NCBI RefSeq assembly: GCF_026151205.1
Contig: NC_087077.1
Location: forward strand, 20,147,975-20,211,974
Origin: Bolinopsis microptera
Lineage: Eukaryota > Ctenophora > Tentaculata > Lobata > Bolinopsidae
Direction of reading: 5' to 3'
DNA length: 64,000 nucleotides
In this document: positions 47,895 to 59,094 of the stretch, one piece after another
Numbering within the stretch: position 1 is the first letter of the stretch
How the letters are laid out: each line of letters starts with the position of its first letter
Program-made: the position numbers and the translations under genes
Notes under the pieces: model-generated
The model's database searches: none
What the model saw: only the letters and a program-made list of their open reading frames with translations
What the model was told of the DNA's origin: nothing

Positions 47895-48056
47895 ATGCAG
47901 CCGCTAATACCAGCTGAGAAGCGTATAAAGGTAGCGGACACACTCCGGCTACTATTTCACTACTGTAACATAGTAAACCTGACACTGGGACTAATAGTGT
48001 TCGGGGTGGGGGTGTCACTAGTTCTCTCCCCTCTACCTCTCCCTGCTGGCAAAGAT
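47895..48056 (+). CDS. Tetraspanin exon 1
   Basis: 54 codons: the cytoplasmic N-terminus, TM1 and the start of the small loop (PLPLPAGKD). The start is the ATG in AGGATGC; no better upstream ATG was seen in frame. The last 60 or so bases of this exon are repeated twelve more times in intron 1. Confidence 0.88.
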
Positions 48057-51000
48057 GTAAGTAGTGTAACTATAGTAACTAATAGTGTTTGGGGTGGGGG
48101 TGTCACTAGTTCTCTCCCCTCTACCTCTCCCTGCTGGCAAAGATGTAAGTAGTGTAACTATGGTAACTAGTAGTGTAACTATGGTAACTAGTAGTGTAAC
48201 TATGGTAACTAATAGTGTTCGGGGTGGGGGTGTCACTAGTTCTCTCTCCTCTACCTCTCCCTGCTGGCAAAGATGTAAGTAGTGTAACTATGGTAACTAG
48301 TAGTGTAACTATGGTAAATAGTAGTGTAACTATGGTAACTAGTAGTGTAACTATGGTAACTAGAAGTGTAACTATGGTAACTAGTAGTGTAACTATGGTA
48401 ACTAATAGTGTTCGGGGTGGGGGTGTCACTAGTTCTCTCTCCTCTACCTCTCCCTGCTGGCAAAGATGTAAGTAGTGTAACTATGGTAACTAGTAGTGTA
48501 ACTATGGTAAATAGTAGTGTAACTATGGTAACTAGTAGTGTAACTATGGTAACTAATAGTGTTCGGGGTGGGGGTGTCACTAGTTCTCTCCCCTCTACCT
48601 CTCCCTGCTGGCAAAGATGTAAGTAATGTAACTATGGTAACTAGAAGTGTAACTATGGTAACTAGTAGTGTAACTATGGTAACTAATAGTGTTCGGGGTG
48701 GGGGTGTCACTAGTTCTCTCCCCTCTACTTCTCCCTGCTGGCAAAGATGTAAGTAGTGTAACTATGGTAACTAGTAGTGTAACTATGGTAACTAGTAGTG
48801 TAACTGTGGTAACTAATAGTGTTCGGGGTGGGGGTGTCACTAGTTCTCTCCCCTCTACCTCTCCCTGCTGGCAAAGATGTAAGTAATGTAACTATGGTAA
48901 CTAGAAGTGTAACTATGGTAACTAGTAGTGTAACTATGGTAACTAATAGTGTTCGGGGTGGGGGTGTCACTAGTTCTCTCCCCTCTACTTCTCCCTGCTG
49001 GCAAAGATGTAAGTAGTGTAACTATGGTAACTAGTAGTGTAACTATGGTAACTAGTAGTGTAACTATGGTAACTAATAGTGTTCGGGGTGGGGGTGTCAC
49101 TAGTTCTCTCCCCTCTACCTCTCCCTGCTGGCAAAGATGTAAGTAATGTAACTATGGTAACTAGAAGTGTAACTATGGTAACTAGTAGTGTTTGGGGTGG
49201 GGGTGTCACTAGTTCTCTCCCCTCTACCTCTCCCTGCTGGCAAAGATGTAAGTAGTGTAACTATGGTAACTAGTAGTGTAACTATGGTAACTAGTAGTGT
49301 AACTATAGTAACTAATAGTGTTTGGGGTGGGGGTGTCACTAGTTCTCTCCCCTCTACCTCTCCCTGCTGGCAAAGATGTAAGTAGTGTAACTATGGTAAC
49401 TAGTAGTGTAACTATGGTAACTAGTAGTGTAACTATGGCAACTAATAGTGTTCGGGGTGGGGGTGTCACTAGTTCTCTCCCCTCTACCTCTCCCTGCTGG
49501 CAAAGATGTAAGTAGTGTAACTATGGTAACTAGTAGTGTAACTATGGTAACTAGTAGTGTAACTTTGGTAACTAATAGTGTTCGGGGTGGGGGTGTCACT
49601 AGTTCTCTCCCCTCTACTTCTCCCTGCTGGCAAAGATGTAAGTACAGTTAATGTTGCAAATTTTGATATTCTGTAAGTTGGTCCCAATTAGACACAAACT
49701 TTCGACATTTTACCGTCCTCAAGATTTTTTAAATTTTAATACTCTGTAGCGAATTGGTTTGTTTGAACCTTTTTCGAAGAAAAAGACATTATTCTAAGCA
49801 AACAGTCAACAAATTCTTCTCAAAGTGTTATAGTATTTATATTTGTGCTGTGTTACCATGGTTACAGTACTGTGTTCTCATTGTGCCCTTATAATCTACA
49901 TGTTTATCTGCGATAGCTGATAACAGTAAATAGAACGGGTCGTCTGTCCAGCTACTTACAGATTAGAAGTTAAGATTACGTAATAAGAATAACTAACATA
50001 ATATGTCATATATATGTTATTATGTGCTAACATTACTAATAATAACGAGCTAATCCTATTCTCTCAGATCTCTGTAATCTACGGAACTTTACTGATATCA
50101 GCAGTTATAGTGATACTAGTGGTGAGTAGTAGGATATTATTAGTAATATATTACATAAATTACTAAGTAGTAGGATATTATTAGTAATATATTACATAAA
50201 TTACTAAGTAGTAGGATATTATTAGTAATATATTACATAAATTACTAAGTAGTAGGATATTATTAGTAATATATTACATAAATTACTAAGTAGTAGGATA
50301 TTATTAGTAATATATTACATAAATTACTAAGTAGTAGGATATTATTAGTAATATATTACATAAATTACTAAGTAGTAGGATATTGTAAAATCCGGATTGG
50401 AGTATTATTTATGAGTCGCATTGTTGTAATGTATTCTGGGTAAAATTATCTTTATCCCGGTTGTTGCGACAAGTAAAAATGCTCTTATTAGGGAAAGGAG
50501 ATTACTCGACGTTTCAATGTAACTACATCGTATTCATGATCTAAAAACAAGTGTTAAAAATTCAAAACGTAAAAAACATATATCTGAGGCAAAATTTGTG
50601 TACATTAATTTATTTTTAATCAATCAACTTTATCCAAAAATTCGATACAAAAAAGTCATAACAAAATAGTAGGATATTATTAGTAATATGTTACATAAAT
50701 TACTAAGTAGTAGGATATTATTAGTAATATATTACATAAATTACTAAGTAGTAGGATATTATTAGTAATATATTACATAAATTACTAAGTAGTAGGATAT
50801 TATTAGTAATATATTACATAAATTACTAAGTAGTAGGATATTATTAGTAATATATTACATAAATTACTAAGTAGTAGGATATTATTAGTAATATATTACA
50901 TAAATTACTAAGTAGTAGGATATTATTAGTAATATATTACATAAATTACTAAGTAGTAGGATATTATTAGTAATATATTACATAAATTACTAAGTAGTAG

Positions 51001-53784
51001 GATATTATTAGTAATATATTACATAAATTACTAAATAGTAGGATATTATTAGTAATATATTACATAAATTACTAAGTAGTAGGATATTATTAGTAATATA
51101 TTACATAAATTACTAAGTAGTAGGATATTATTAGTAATATATTACATAAATTACTAAGTAGTAGGATATTATTAGTAATATATTACATAAATTACTAAGT
51201 AGTAGGATATTATTAGTAATATATTACATAAATTACTAAGTAGTAGGATATTATTAGTAATATATTACATAAATTACTAAGTAGTAGGATATTATTAGTA
51301 ATATATTACATAAATTACTAAGTAGTAGGATATTATTAGTAATATATTACATAAATTACTAAGTAGTAGGATATTATTAGTAATATATTACATAAATTAC
51401 TAAGTAGTAGGATATTATTAGTAATATATTACATAAATTACTAAGTAGTAGGATATTATTAGTAATATATTACATAAATTACTAAGTAGTAGGATATTAT
51501 TAGTAATATATTACATAAATTACTAAGTAGTAGGATATTGTAAAATCCGGATTGGAGTATTATTTATGAGTCGCATTGTTGTAATGTATTCTGGGTAAAA
51601 TTATCTTTATCCCGGTTGTTGCGACAAGTAAAAATGCTCTTATTAGGGAAAGGAGATTACTCGACGTTTCAATGTAACTACATCGTATTCATGATCTAAA
51701 AACAAGTGTTAAAAATTCAAAACGTAAAAAACATATATCTGAGGCAAAATTTGTGTACATTAATTTATTTTTAATCAATCAACTTTATCCAAAAATTCGA
51801 TACAAAAAAGTCATAACAAAATAGTAGGATATTATTAGTAATATGTTACATAAATTACTAAGTAGTAGGATATTATTAGTAATATATTACATAAATTACT
51901 AAGTAGTAGGATATTATTAGTAATATATTACATAAATTACTAAGTAGTAGGATATTATTAGTAATATATTACATAAATTACTAAGTAGTAGAATATTATT
52001 AGTAATATATTACATAAATTACTAAGTAGTAGGATATTATTAGTAATATATTACATAAATTACTAAGTAGTAGGATATTATTAGTAATATATTACATAAA
52101 TTACTAAGTAGTAGGATATTATTAGTAATATATTACATAAATTACTAAGTAGTAGGATATTATTAGTAATATATTACATAAATTACTAAGTAGTAGGATA
52201 TTATTAGTAATATATTACATAAATTACTAAGTAGTAGGATATTATTAGTAATATATTACATAAATTACTAAGTAGTAGGATATTATTAGTAATATATTAC
52301 ATAAATTACTAAGTAGTAGGATATTATTAGTAATATATTACATAAATTACTAAGTAGTAGGATATTATTAGTAATATATTACATAAATTACTAAGTAGTA
52401 GGATATTATTAGTAATATATTACATAAATTACTAAGTAATAGCATATTATTAGTAATATATTACATAAATTACTAAGTAGTAGGATATTATTAGTAATAT
52501 ATTACATAAATTACTAAGTAGTAGGATATTATTAGTAATATATTACATAAATTACTAAGTAGTAGGATATTATTAGTAATATATTACATAAATTACTAAG
52601 TAGTAGGATATTATCAGTCATATATTACATAAATTACTAAGTAGTAGGATATTATTAGTAATATATTACATAAATTACTAAGTAGTAGGATATTATTAGT
52701 AATATATTACATAAATTACTAAGTAGTAGGATATTATTAGTAATATATTACATAAATTACTAAGTAGTAGGATATTATTAGTAATATATTACATAAATTA
52801 CTAATGGTGAGTTCACAAGACAGCTGGTACAGTTACAATTCCGGTTGGAACTTTGCCAACTTGGTGGCAAACATAGTTTCCTTTAGAAGAAGGTCTTCAT
52901 TAGCCACTCCTCCTGATCAGGGACAAAAGGAAATCGCGGCATGTGTGGAATCGCGATTTTCCCCATTATTTGCGACAAATTTTATGTATAGTCTTATGTA
53001 TAGTCTGTTAAAAATCGCGGTATCGCGATTTTTGGGCATAATAATTGCGATTTTCTTTTGTCCCCGCTCCTGATCAATGAGGGATATAAAATCTTTGTAA
53101 CTTAAAAGCTTTCAATCACATTACTTCACACTAAACCCTTACTCCTTCATAAACTTCAACATATTTCAGGGCATGCTGGGTATTCACGGCTGCTACTGGG
53201 TTCAAGAAAACAGACTGAAACTCTACGCTGTCTCCACGATAGCAGCTATTGTGTTAGAAGCAGGGCTCGGATCCATGGCCATTATAAAGGAGCAGTCCAT
53301 CATGGACCACATAGACTCGACCCTGGAGAACTTCAGAAGCATGAACAGTAACCATAGTAACATGCCTTTACGGGAGTACAGACAGTCTCAGTACGATACT
53401 AACGCTACCTACAAGAACATTGTGGATAACGTGCACACAGAGCTATCCTGCTGCTCCTTTATAAATATTAGCAATAACATCAGCTCCTGTCACCACCGTA
53501 TCAGTGGTACACCTCTACCAGGCTGTGTGGAAACCTTCAGGGACTTTATCAATATCAAGCTAACTTACATACGGTGTTTAGCATTCATGTTGGTTCCTAT
53601 CCAGTTGTTCTGTTTAGGGTTTGATCTGATGGTTCTGAAGACACTGCAGGTTACTAAGGAGTACGATAAGTTGGAGAGGGAACTGAGTAATAGAAAGAGG
53701 GAGAAGAGGAACAGTATGGGGTACACTACTATTGGGGATGTGGAGAACATTAACCTACAGGCTGCGTACAATAGAGTGGTGTAA
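47895..53784 (+). CDS. Tetraspanin, three exons (47895-48056, 50068-50121, 53170-53784)
   Basis: The spliced product has 276 residues, a typical tetraspanin length. Tetraspanins organise membrane microdomains with integrins and other receptors. TM1 lies at about 20-45 and TM2 at 55-79, ending in LGIHGCYWVQENR, the counterpart of the family's GxCGAxxEN motif. TM3 is at about 89-111. The large extracellular loop (about 112-205) has four cysteines: CCS at 166-168 (usually CCG), then C179 and C191 (PLPGC). TM4 is at about 206-231, followed by a 45-residue basic tail. Several N-glycosylation sequons occur in the loop. Both introns are phase 0 with good sites: GAT|GTAAGT...CTCAG|ATC and GTG|GTGAGT...TTCAG|GGC. 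Oddities: the first extracellular loop is very short; both introns are almost entirely minisatellite; the stop codon lies inside an X-box palindrome. The subfamily cannot be assigned. Confidence 0.93.
48057..49640 (+). repeat. Intron 1 minisatellite that repeats the exon 1 end and its splice donor
   Basis: Units consist of a 67-bp copy of the end of exon 1 (from AATAGTGTTCGGGGTGGGGG to GCAAAGAT|GTAAGTA) followed by one to six 21-bp X-box units (GTAACTATGGTAAC). Donor-like GTAAGT occurs at 48057, 48145, 48275, 48468, 48619, 48749, 48879, 49009, 49139, 49248, 49378, 49508 and 49638. Every step is 1 modulo 3 (67 plus multiples of 21). Confidence 0.95.
50068..50121 (+). CDS. Tetraspanin exon 2
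   Basis: 18 codons, ISVIYGTLLISAVIVILV, forming most of TM2. The acceptor TTCTCTCAG (to 50067) and donor GTG|GTGAGT (50122) are both strong and phase 0. Confidence 0.88.
50385..50666. repeat. 282-bp insert in the intron 2 array, copy 1
   Basis: Begins GTAAAATCCGGATTGG and ends CATAACAAAA; flanked on both sides by TAGTAGGATATT from the array. It could be a small retroposon or MITE; no clear internal promoter or inverted ends. Confidence 0.85.
51540..51821. repeat. 282-bp insert in the intron 2 array, copy 2
   Basis: Appears identical to 50385-50666, in the same place in the unit and 1155 bp further on, so it was copied together with the surrounding array. Confidence 0.88.
52918..53066 (+). 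mobile_element. 149-bp hAT-type MITE in intron 2
   Basis: Ends CAGGGACAAAAGGAAATCGC and ...TTTTGTCCCCG as imperfect terminal inverted repeats. An exact 8-bp target duplication, CTCCTGAT, lies at 52910-52917 and 53067-53074. CAGGG ends and 8-bp duplications are hAT hallmarks. It matches the reverse complement of 60084-60232. Confidence 0.92.
53170..53784 (+). CDS. Tetraspanin exon 3 (last)
   Basis: 204 codons plus stop. Codes the end of TM2, TM3, the large extracellular loop with the four cysteines, TM4 and the tail. The acceptor is CATATTTCAG (to 53169). The stop TAA (53782-53784) is within GTAACCATGGTTAC (53781-53794). A diverged copy of the tail-coding sequence follows at 53835. Confidence 0.93.
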   Translation, partial: GMLGIHGCYWVQENRLKLYAVSTIAAIVLEAGLGSMAIIKEQSIMDHIDSTLENFRSMNSNHSNMPLREYRQSQYDTNATYKNIVDNVHTELSCCSFINISNNISSCHHRISGTPLPGCVETFRDFINIKLTYIRCLAFMLVPIQLFCLGFDLMVLKTLQVTKEYDKLERELSNRKREKRNSMGYTTIGDVENINLQAAYNRVV

Positions 53785-54381
53785 CCATGGTTACGTCTGG
53801 TAACTACTGGTTACTAGTCTGGTAGCTACTAGCAACAGAAAGAGAGAGAGAAGAGGAACAGTAATAGTGTTGTGGACTATGAAGAACATCAATCTACACA
53901 CTACATACGATACAATTACTGGTAAAGCATTCTGGTAGCGAGTTTAGTTGCCATGGCATTAGAGTTGCAATGTTTAAGAATTGCCCAATATGAACACTCC
54001 TATCTCCACATGGCTATCTACAACTAACTCTAACCTTGTATGTAACTACTCCAGGAGGAGCTATGTAAAGAGTACAGCAAGATAGGGATTGGGACAGAAC
54101 AGTGAACAGTTGGACCTTGCTACGACTTTTAAAGTTACTACAGCGTGATTTCGTGACTGTGATCTTGAATCCCGAGACCTGACTCCTGACGGAACGATTA
54201 GGTTTAATGAGAACAATTTACCACGACTGATCAATTTTAAGTCTGTGCATAATATTACAGTCTACTCGAGAGATTGGAGATATATACATGATCATGAAGC
54301 CATGACATTATAGCTGCAGTAACAGTGATCCTAGAAGTGCAAACCAATGAATGAGAGATGGGGAGATTATTATGGTGATCT
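53785..54381. other. 3' flank of the tetraspanin gene
   Basis: Holds the tail duplicate (53835-53925). Near 54054 CTCCAG is followed by a short frame resembling the KEYDK part of the tail and ending in TGA, perhaps another decayed copy or an alternative end. Confidence 0.45.
53835..53925 (+). pseudogene. Diverged copy of the tetraspanin tail-coding sequence
   Basis: Aligns with 53690-53781 through AGAAAGAG.GAGA.GAAGAGGAACAGTA, then GAACAT.AA.CTACA and TACGATACAATT. It lies just after the X-box palindrome that holds the stop codon, so the gene end is duplicated across that palindrome. Confidence 0.8.
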
Positions 54382-55130
54382 CTACTCTGGTTGTGTGACC
54401 ATGGTTACTCTGGTTGTGTGACCATGGTTACTCTGGTTGTGTGACCATGGTTACTCTGGCTGTGTGACCATGGTTACTCTGGCTGTGTGACCATGGTTAC
54501 TCTGGCTGTGTGACCATGGTTACTCTGGTTGTGTGACCATGGTTACACTGGTTGTGTGACCATGGTTACACTGGTTGTGTGACCATGGTTACTCTGGTTG
54601 TGTGACCATGGTTACTCTGGTTGTGTGACCATGGTTACTCTGGCTGTGTGACCATGGTTACTCTGGTTGTGTGACCATGGTTACTCTGGCTGTGTGACCA
54701 TGGTTACTCTGCCTGTGTGACCATGGTTACTCTGACTGTGTTACCATGGTTACTCTGGCTGTGTGACCATGGTTACCCTGGCTGTGTGACCATGGTTACT
54801 CTGGTTGTGTGACCATGGTTACTCTGGTTGTGTGACCATGGTTACTCTGACTGTGTTACCATGGTTACACTGGTTGTGTGACCATGGTTAATCTGACTGT
54901 GTTACCATGGTTACTCTGACTGTGTGACCATGGTTACTCTGGCTGTGTGACCATGGTTACTCTGGTTGTGTGACCATGGTTACTCTGGCTGTGTTACCAT
55001 GGGTACTCTGGCTGTGTTACCATGGTTACTCTGACTGTGTTACCATGGTTACTCTGACTGTGTTACCATGGTTACTCTGACTGTGTGACCATGGTTACTC
55101 TGACTGTGTGACCATGGTTACCAGAGTCTC
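54382..55130. repeat. 23-bp minisatellite with GTGACCATGGTTAC
   Basis: About 32 copies of TCTGGTTGTGTGACCATGGT plus TAC; variants GTTACCATGGTTAC. One X-box-like palindrome per unit. Confidence 0.95.
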
Positions 55131-55740
55131 TGGCTGGATATTTATTTTTTAAAGCTCCATGTATAACTAAACCAACTTTTCTTAAAGCCTAAGTATTTAT
55201 TATTTTGAGAGTTTGCGAGATAACCGTTAGCATACGAATTTAATAATGTTGTGCTTGCTGGAGTTTCAATAACCATGGTAATTTGCGAAGTTTTAAAATT
55301 TTTCTGCGTTTTGATTTGTGCATTTTCTTTCCAACTAGTTTATACATGATCGTGTGAGATTTGCTAATTTGTTATATTTATTTTGATTTTCAACTTTATT
55401 TGAACTAACATTTACTTTGCTCAGTTTATATAACAAATATTCCGTGTTGTTACTTTGTCTAAGCGGTTTCGCAAATAATCAAAAAATAATTGACTGTCAA
55501 AAATAAATACAGTTCAGCTCTTATACCAGGTTATGTAAAGGTGGAATGCACATTCAAATTTGAGATCTGACGAAAATTACAAATGTTCTTTCTACTCAAT
55601 AATTATTTATTCATAACGATTTTATATTGTGTCTTCATCGGTCAATTGGAAGTTGGTTGAAAAGTATAGGTTAACAAATGCGATTGGCAATATTTGATCA
55701 GTACAAGTTTTGGAGGTCTAGAATGGCCAAATAACGCCAA
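55131..55740. other. Unique AT-rich DNA
   Basis: No gene. One ATAACCATGGTAAT near 55270. Confidence 0.5.
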
Positions 55741-56650
55741 CACGAGCAGTAACCATGGCAACACGAGCAGTGTGATATATAAACTGAGCAGTAACCATGG
55801 CAACACGAGCAGTGTGATATATAAACTGAGCAGTGTTACCATGGCAACACGAGCAGTGTAATATATAAACTGAGCAGTGTTACCATGGCAACACGAGCAG
55901 TGTGATATATAAACTGAGCAGTGTTACCATGGCAACACGAGCAGTGTGATATATAAACTGAGCAGTGTTACCATGGCAACACGAGCAGTGTGATATATAA
56001 ACTGAGCAGTGTTACCATGGCAACACGAGCAGTGTAATATATAAACTGAGCAGTGTTACCATGGCAACATGAGCAGTGTGATATATAAACTGAGCAGTGT
56101 TACCATGGCAACATGAGCAGTGTGATATATAAAGTGAGCAGTGTTACCATGGCAACACGAGCAGTGTGATATATAAACTGAGCAGTGTTACCATGGCAAC
56201 ATGAGCAGTGTGATATATAAACTGAGCAGTGTTACCATGGCAACACGAGCAGTGTGATATATAAACTGAGCAGTGTTACCATGGCAACACGAGCAGTGTG
56301 ATATATAAACTGAGCAGTGTTACCATGGCAACATGAGCAGTGTGATATATAAACTGACCAGTGTTACCATGGCAACACGAGCAGTGTGATATATAAACTG
56401 AGCAGTGTTACCATGGCAACATAAGCAGTGTGATATATAAACTGAGCAGTGTTACCATGGCAACATGAGCAGTGTGATATATAAACTGAGCAGTGTTACC
56501 ATGGCAACACGAGCAGTGTGATATATAAAGTGAGCAGTGTTACCATGGCAACACGAGCAGTGTGATATATAAACTGAGCAGTGTTACCATGGCAACACGA
56601 GCAGTGTGATATATAAACTGAGCAGTGTTACCATGGCAACACGAGCAGTC
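55741..56650. repeat. 44-bp minisatellite with GTTACCATGGCAAC
   Basis: About 20 copies of GAGCAGTGTGATATATAAAC plus TGAGCAGT and the near-ideal X-box GTTACCATGGCAAC. Confidence 0.95.
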
Positions 56651-57535
56651 GACAGAGTCCCCACTTTTACCAAAGACTTTATACAAAGAGGGAGAAGAAG
56701 AATAGAGTGGTGTAACCATGGTAATTTCTGTTAACTACTGGTTACTAGAAGTAACCATGGCTACATAACGCCAACACGAGCAGTCGACAGAGTCCCCACT
56801 TTTACCAAAGAGTCCCCACCTTTACCAAAGACTTTTGATTTTATGACAGATTCTGCAAACAGTCACATTGCTATTCCTCGGTCATTGCAATTAGAATATT
56901 AGTGCAGAACTATAGAATACAGAGTTGTTAAACTCTTAAACTATATCGAAACATTTGTCAAGTTATTTAGGATTCCATTAGAAAGGTATCCCATCGTGAT
57001 TCAAAGTTAAAGTTTTTGAGGCGTAGTATTTTAGGTACCCTTTAATAGCTTAGAACCTATTTTAATGCCTTAAAAACTTTGCTAAGTTCGAACTTGGCGC
57101 CCCGACTTAAAGTTTTTGACGGTTTATCAAAGAGTTGAGAGATGAAGAAGATTCGAACAAGCTGACTTTTTTACTTTCTGCATTATGCATGGCTGAACAA
57201 AAACAAATTTTCTAAATTTTATTATTAGAGCACATATTCGATGAAGAAATGTTCTATAGTTATACTGCTGTTATAGTATGAACCACTGTTATAAGAAACT
57301 GATGAACTTATTATTATTATTGATACAGCATCCAAACTCAGATCCCAAGTCCTGTAAAGTTCTTTTCTGTGTAATTTTTGCCATAAAAAAGTTGATCGAT
57401 ATAAATTTCAGTTTAAAGTTTTCTTTATTATTAATACTTTAATAAGTTAATACTAGCCCCTCTGATTCTGAAACTTAAATGGAAAGATATCAGCCTTCAT
57501 ACTCCGAGAGCAGCCACCTTAGAGGAAGAAGGCCA
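56651..57535. other. Unique DNA with a tetraspanin 3'-end fragment and the start of a segmental duplication
   Basis: 56686-56748 resembles the end of the tetraspanin gene and its flank (GAGGGAGAAGA, AATAGAGTGGTGTAACCATGG, TAACTACTGGTTACTAG). GTCCCCACTTTTACCAAAGA occurs at about 56656 and 56792. From about 57005 the sequence resembles 61.6 kb. Confidence 0.6.
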
Positions 57536-57726
57536 ACAGTGCAGTAACCATGGTAACAACAGTGTAACCATGGTAACAACAGTGTAACCATGGTAACAAC
57601 AGTGTAACCATGGTAACAACAGTGTAACCATGGTAACAACAGTGTAACCATGGTAACAACAGTGTAACCATGGTAACAACAGTGTAACCATGGTAACAAC
57701 AGTGTAACCATGGTAACAACAGTGAC
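57536..57726. repeat. 20-bp minisatellite with GTAACCATGGTAAC
   Basis: Nine to ten identical copies of CAGTGTAACCATGGTAACAA. Minus-strand frames of 76-91 residues are artefacts. Confidence 0.95.
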
Positions 57727-58900
57727 AAAGACAGAAGAATTCTCCGCATAGTAGAATACTATCACTCATACTGGGATGATGTTATCTAATGGAACGTGTT
57801 TCAACAGGGGTGTAATCATTCCTACATCCCTGTATTCCTACATCCCTGTAATAAGTACGTGTTTTTGAAATTTTACAGTTTAAAATGAAGAGTTTAGGAA
57901 TCAATAGTTATTTTCACTTTTAATCATTCTTGATATTATCCTTGGATTACATTCACCGCATAATGTGTTGCTTCAAGGCAGTCTTGTTTGAAGTTCTACC
58001 TACTTTTCATAGATTTGCACACTGTATCTTGACATACACTGTATATCGTCACGCATGTTATATTGCCATGAAGTAGAATCCCTTACAGGCATTTTCTGCT
58101 CGATACGCTAGGGACCCCAGATATTCCGCATTTTTGACGGTATAATTCATTAAAAGTGTTCCTGAGATAATTAAACTGAGTTTACCCGGTTAAAACCCAA
58201 TTTTCTGTCCAAAAATAGGTTAAAAAGCTATGTCCTTTTATTTTTGAGCAAGTTAATTTCGTTGGCATATCAGAAAAATTTGCTTAAAAGTGTATTAGAT
58301 TTAGCTGCACAAGATAGTATTAATATTGTGTTATTATTTCAGGATTTCCCCGGTCAAAAATCCAATAAAATGGTGATATAGGGTTGTCGAGATACAGTGT
58401 GATTACCCTTTTCATATACTTCACAGAACGTATTCAAATAGAGTTCTCGACTTAACAACAACTGACGTTAACTAGCTGCTTTTTTACAATCACTGACTTA
58501 CTCTGGCCGTTGCCATGGTTACGTATGTTTTACGTATGCCTTCATCGTCACAGAATCAACCATGAATTCGGAATGAATTAAGAAGAGTTAATGATTGAAT
58601 TTAAAATGAATTAAGAAGAGTTAATGATTGAATTTATAATGAATTAAGAAGAGTTAATAATTGAATTTAGAATGAATTAAGAAGAGTTACCGTAATGATT
58701 GAAGCTTTTCATTCCTGCTAGCAACAAGTGTTCAGTTATTTAATTTCTTTGCTCTTTAGTAGCTTTAATTCTTTAGTCTTTTGGAATGATTCGGTGACAC
58801 TATAACTCTGATAACGACATTAGGCAATTTCTTAAAATGCAGAATGTTTTCACTTTCACCAACGTTTTGATTTGGATAATGTTTCTCTTATCGACCAAAT
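57727..58900. repeat. Segmental duplication block A (57.0-58.9 kb)
   Basis: Diverged blocks recur at 61.6-63.1 kb: AACTTGGCGC, ATATCCTTGG, CTTGTTTGAAGTTCTAC, TAGAGT.CTCGA, CTTCATCGTCACA, GATTGAAGCTTTTC and GCTATAACGCTGAT-like sequence. GAATTCTCCGCAT at 57738 matches the start of the small frame at 62085, but here it runs into TAG. Confidence 0.65.
58566..58690. repeat. 36-bp repeat, four copies
   Basis: AATGAATTAAGAAGAGTTAA plus TGATTGAATTTA. Confidence 0.88.
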
Positions 58901-58904
58901 GAAA

Positions 58905-59094
58905 GACCAATATCGCCTAAAAATGATATTTTATTTGCTTGCTGGGGGACTGATAGTGGTTGTTATGGCAACATTTAGAATTCGCCATTAAACTTTAGAA
59001 CTACTAGTGACTTTTTAAAGAATGAAGTTTAGAAAAAACGGATAAAAAGTGTTATTCAAAAAGTACATCCTTGGAAGACTTTTGAAACACCCTG
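58905..59094 (-). mobile_element. Dispersed element with end GGGTGTTTCAAAAGTCTT, copy 2
   Basis: Reads AAGACTTTTGAAACACCCTG at its right edge, the complement of the 34246 copy. Contains GTTGTTATGGCAAC, where the other copy has GTTGCCATGG. Confidence 0.7.

Larger units (their letters stand above)
50122..52806 (+). repeat. Intron 2 minisatellite, 41-bp unit
   Basis: About 50 very uniform copies of GTAGGATATTATTAGTAATA plus TATTACATAAATTACTAAGTA. The array starts at the exon 2 donor itself and ends in ACTAATGGTGAGT, a second copy of that junction. It is interrupted by two copies of a 282-bp insert. Confidence 0.95.

Noticed and set aside
48057..49651. Chain of 65-residue frames beginning FGVGVSLVL as a protein family
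   Set aside because: These are the duplicated end of tetraspanin exon 1 running into intron repeat; each ends in a stop right after the copied donor.
50385..50666. tRNA-derived SINE
   Set aside because: I could not find convincing A and B box sequences; kept as an unclassified insert.
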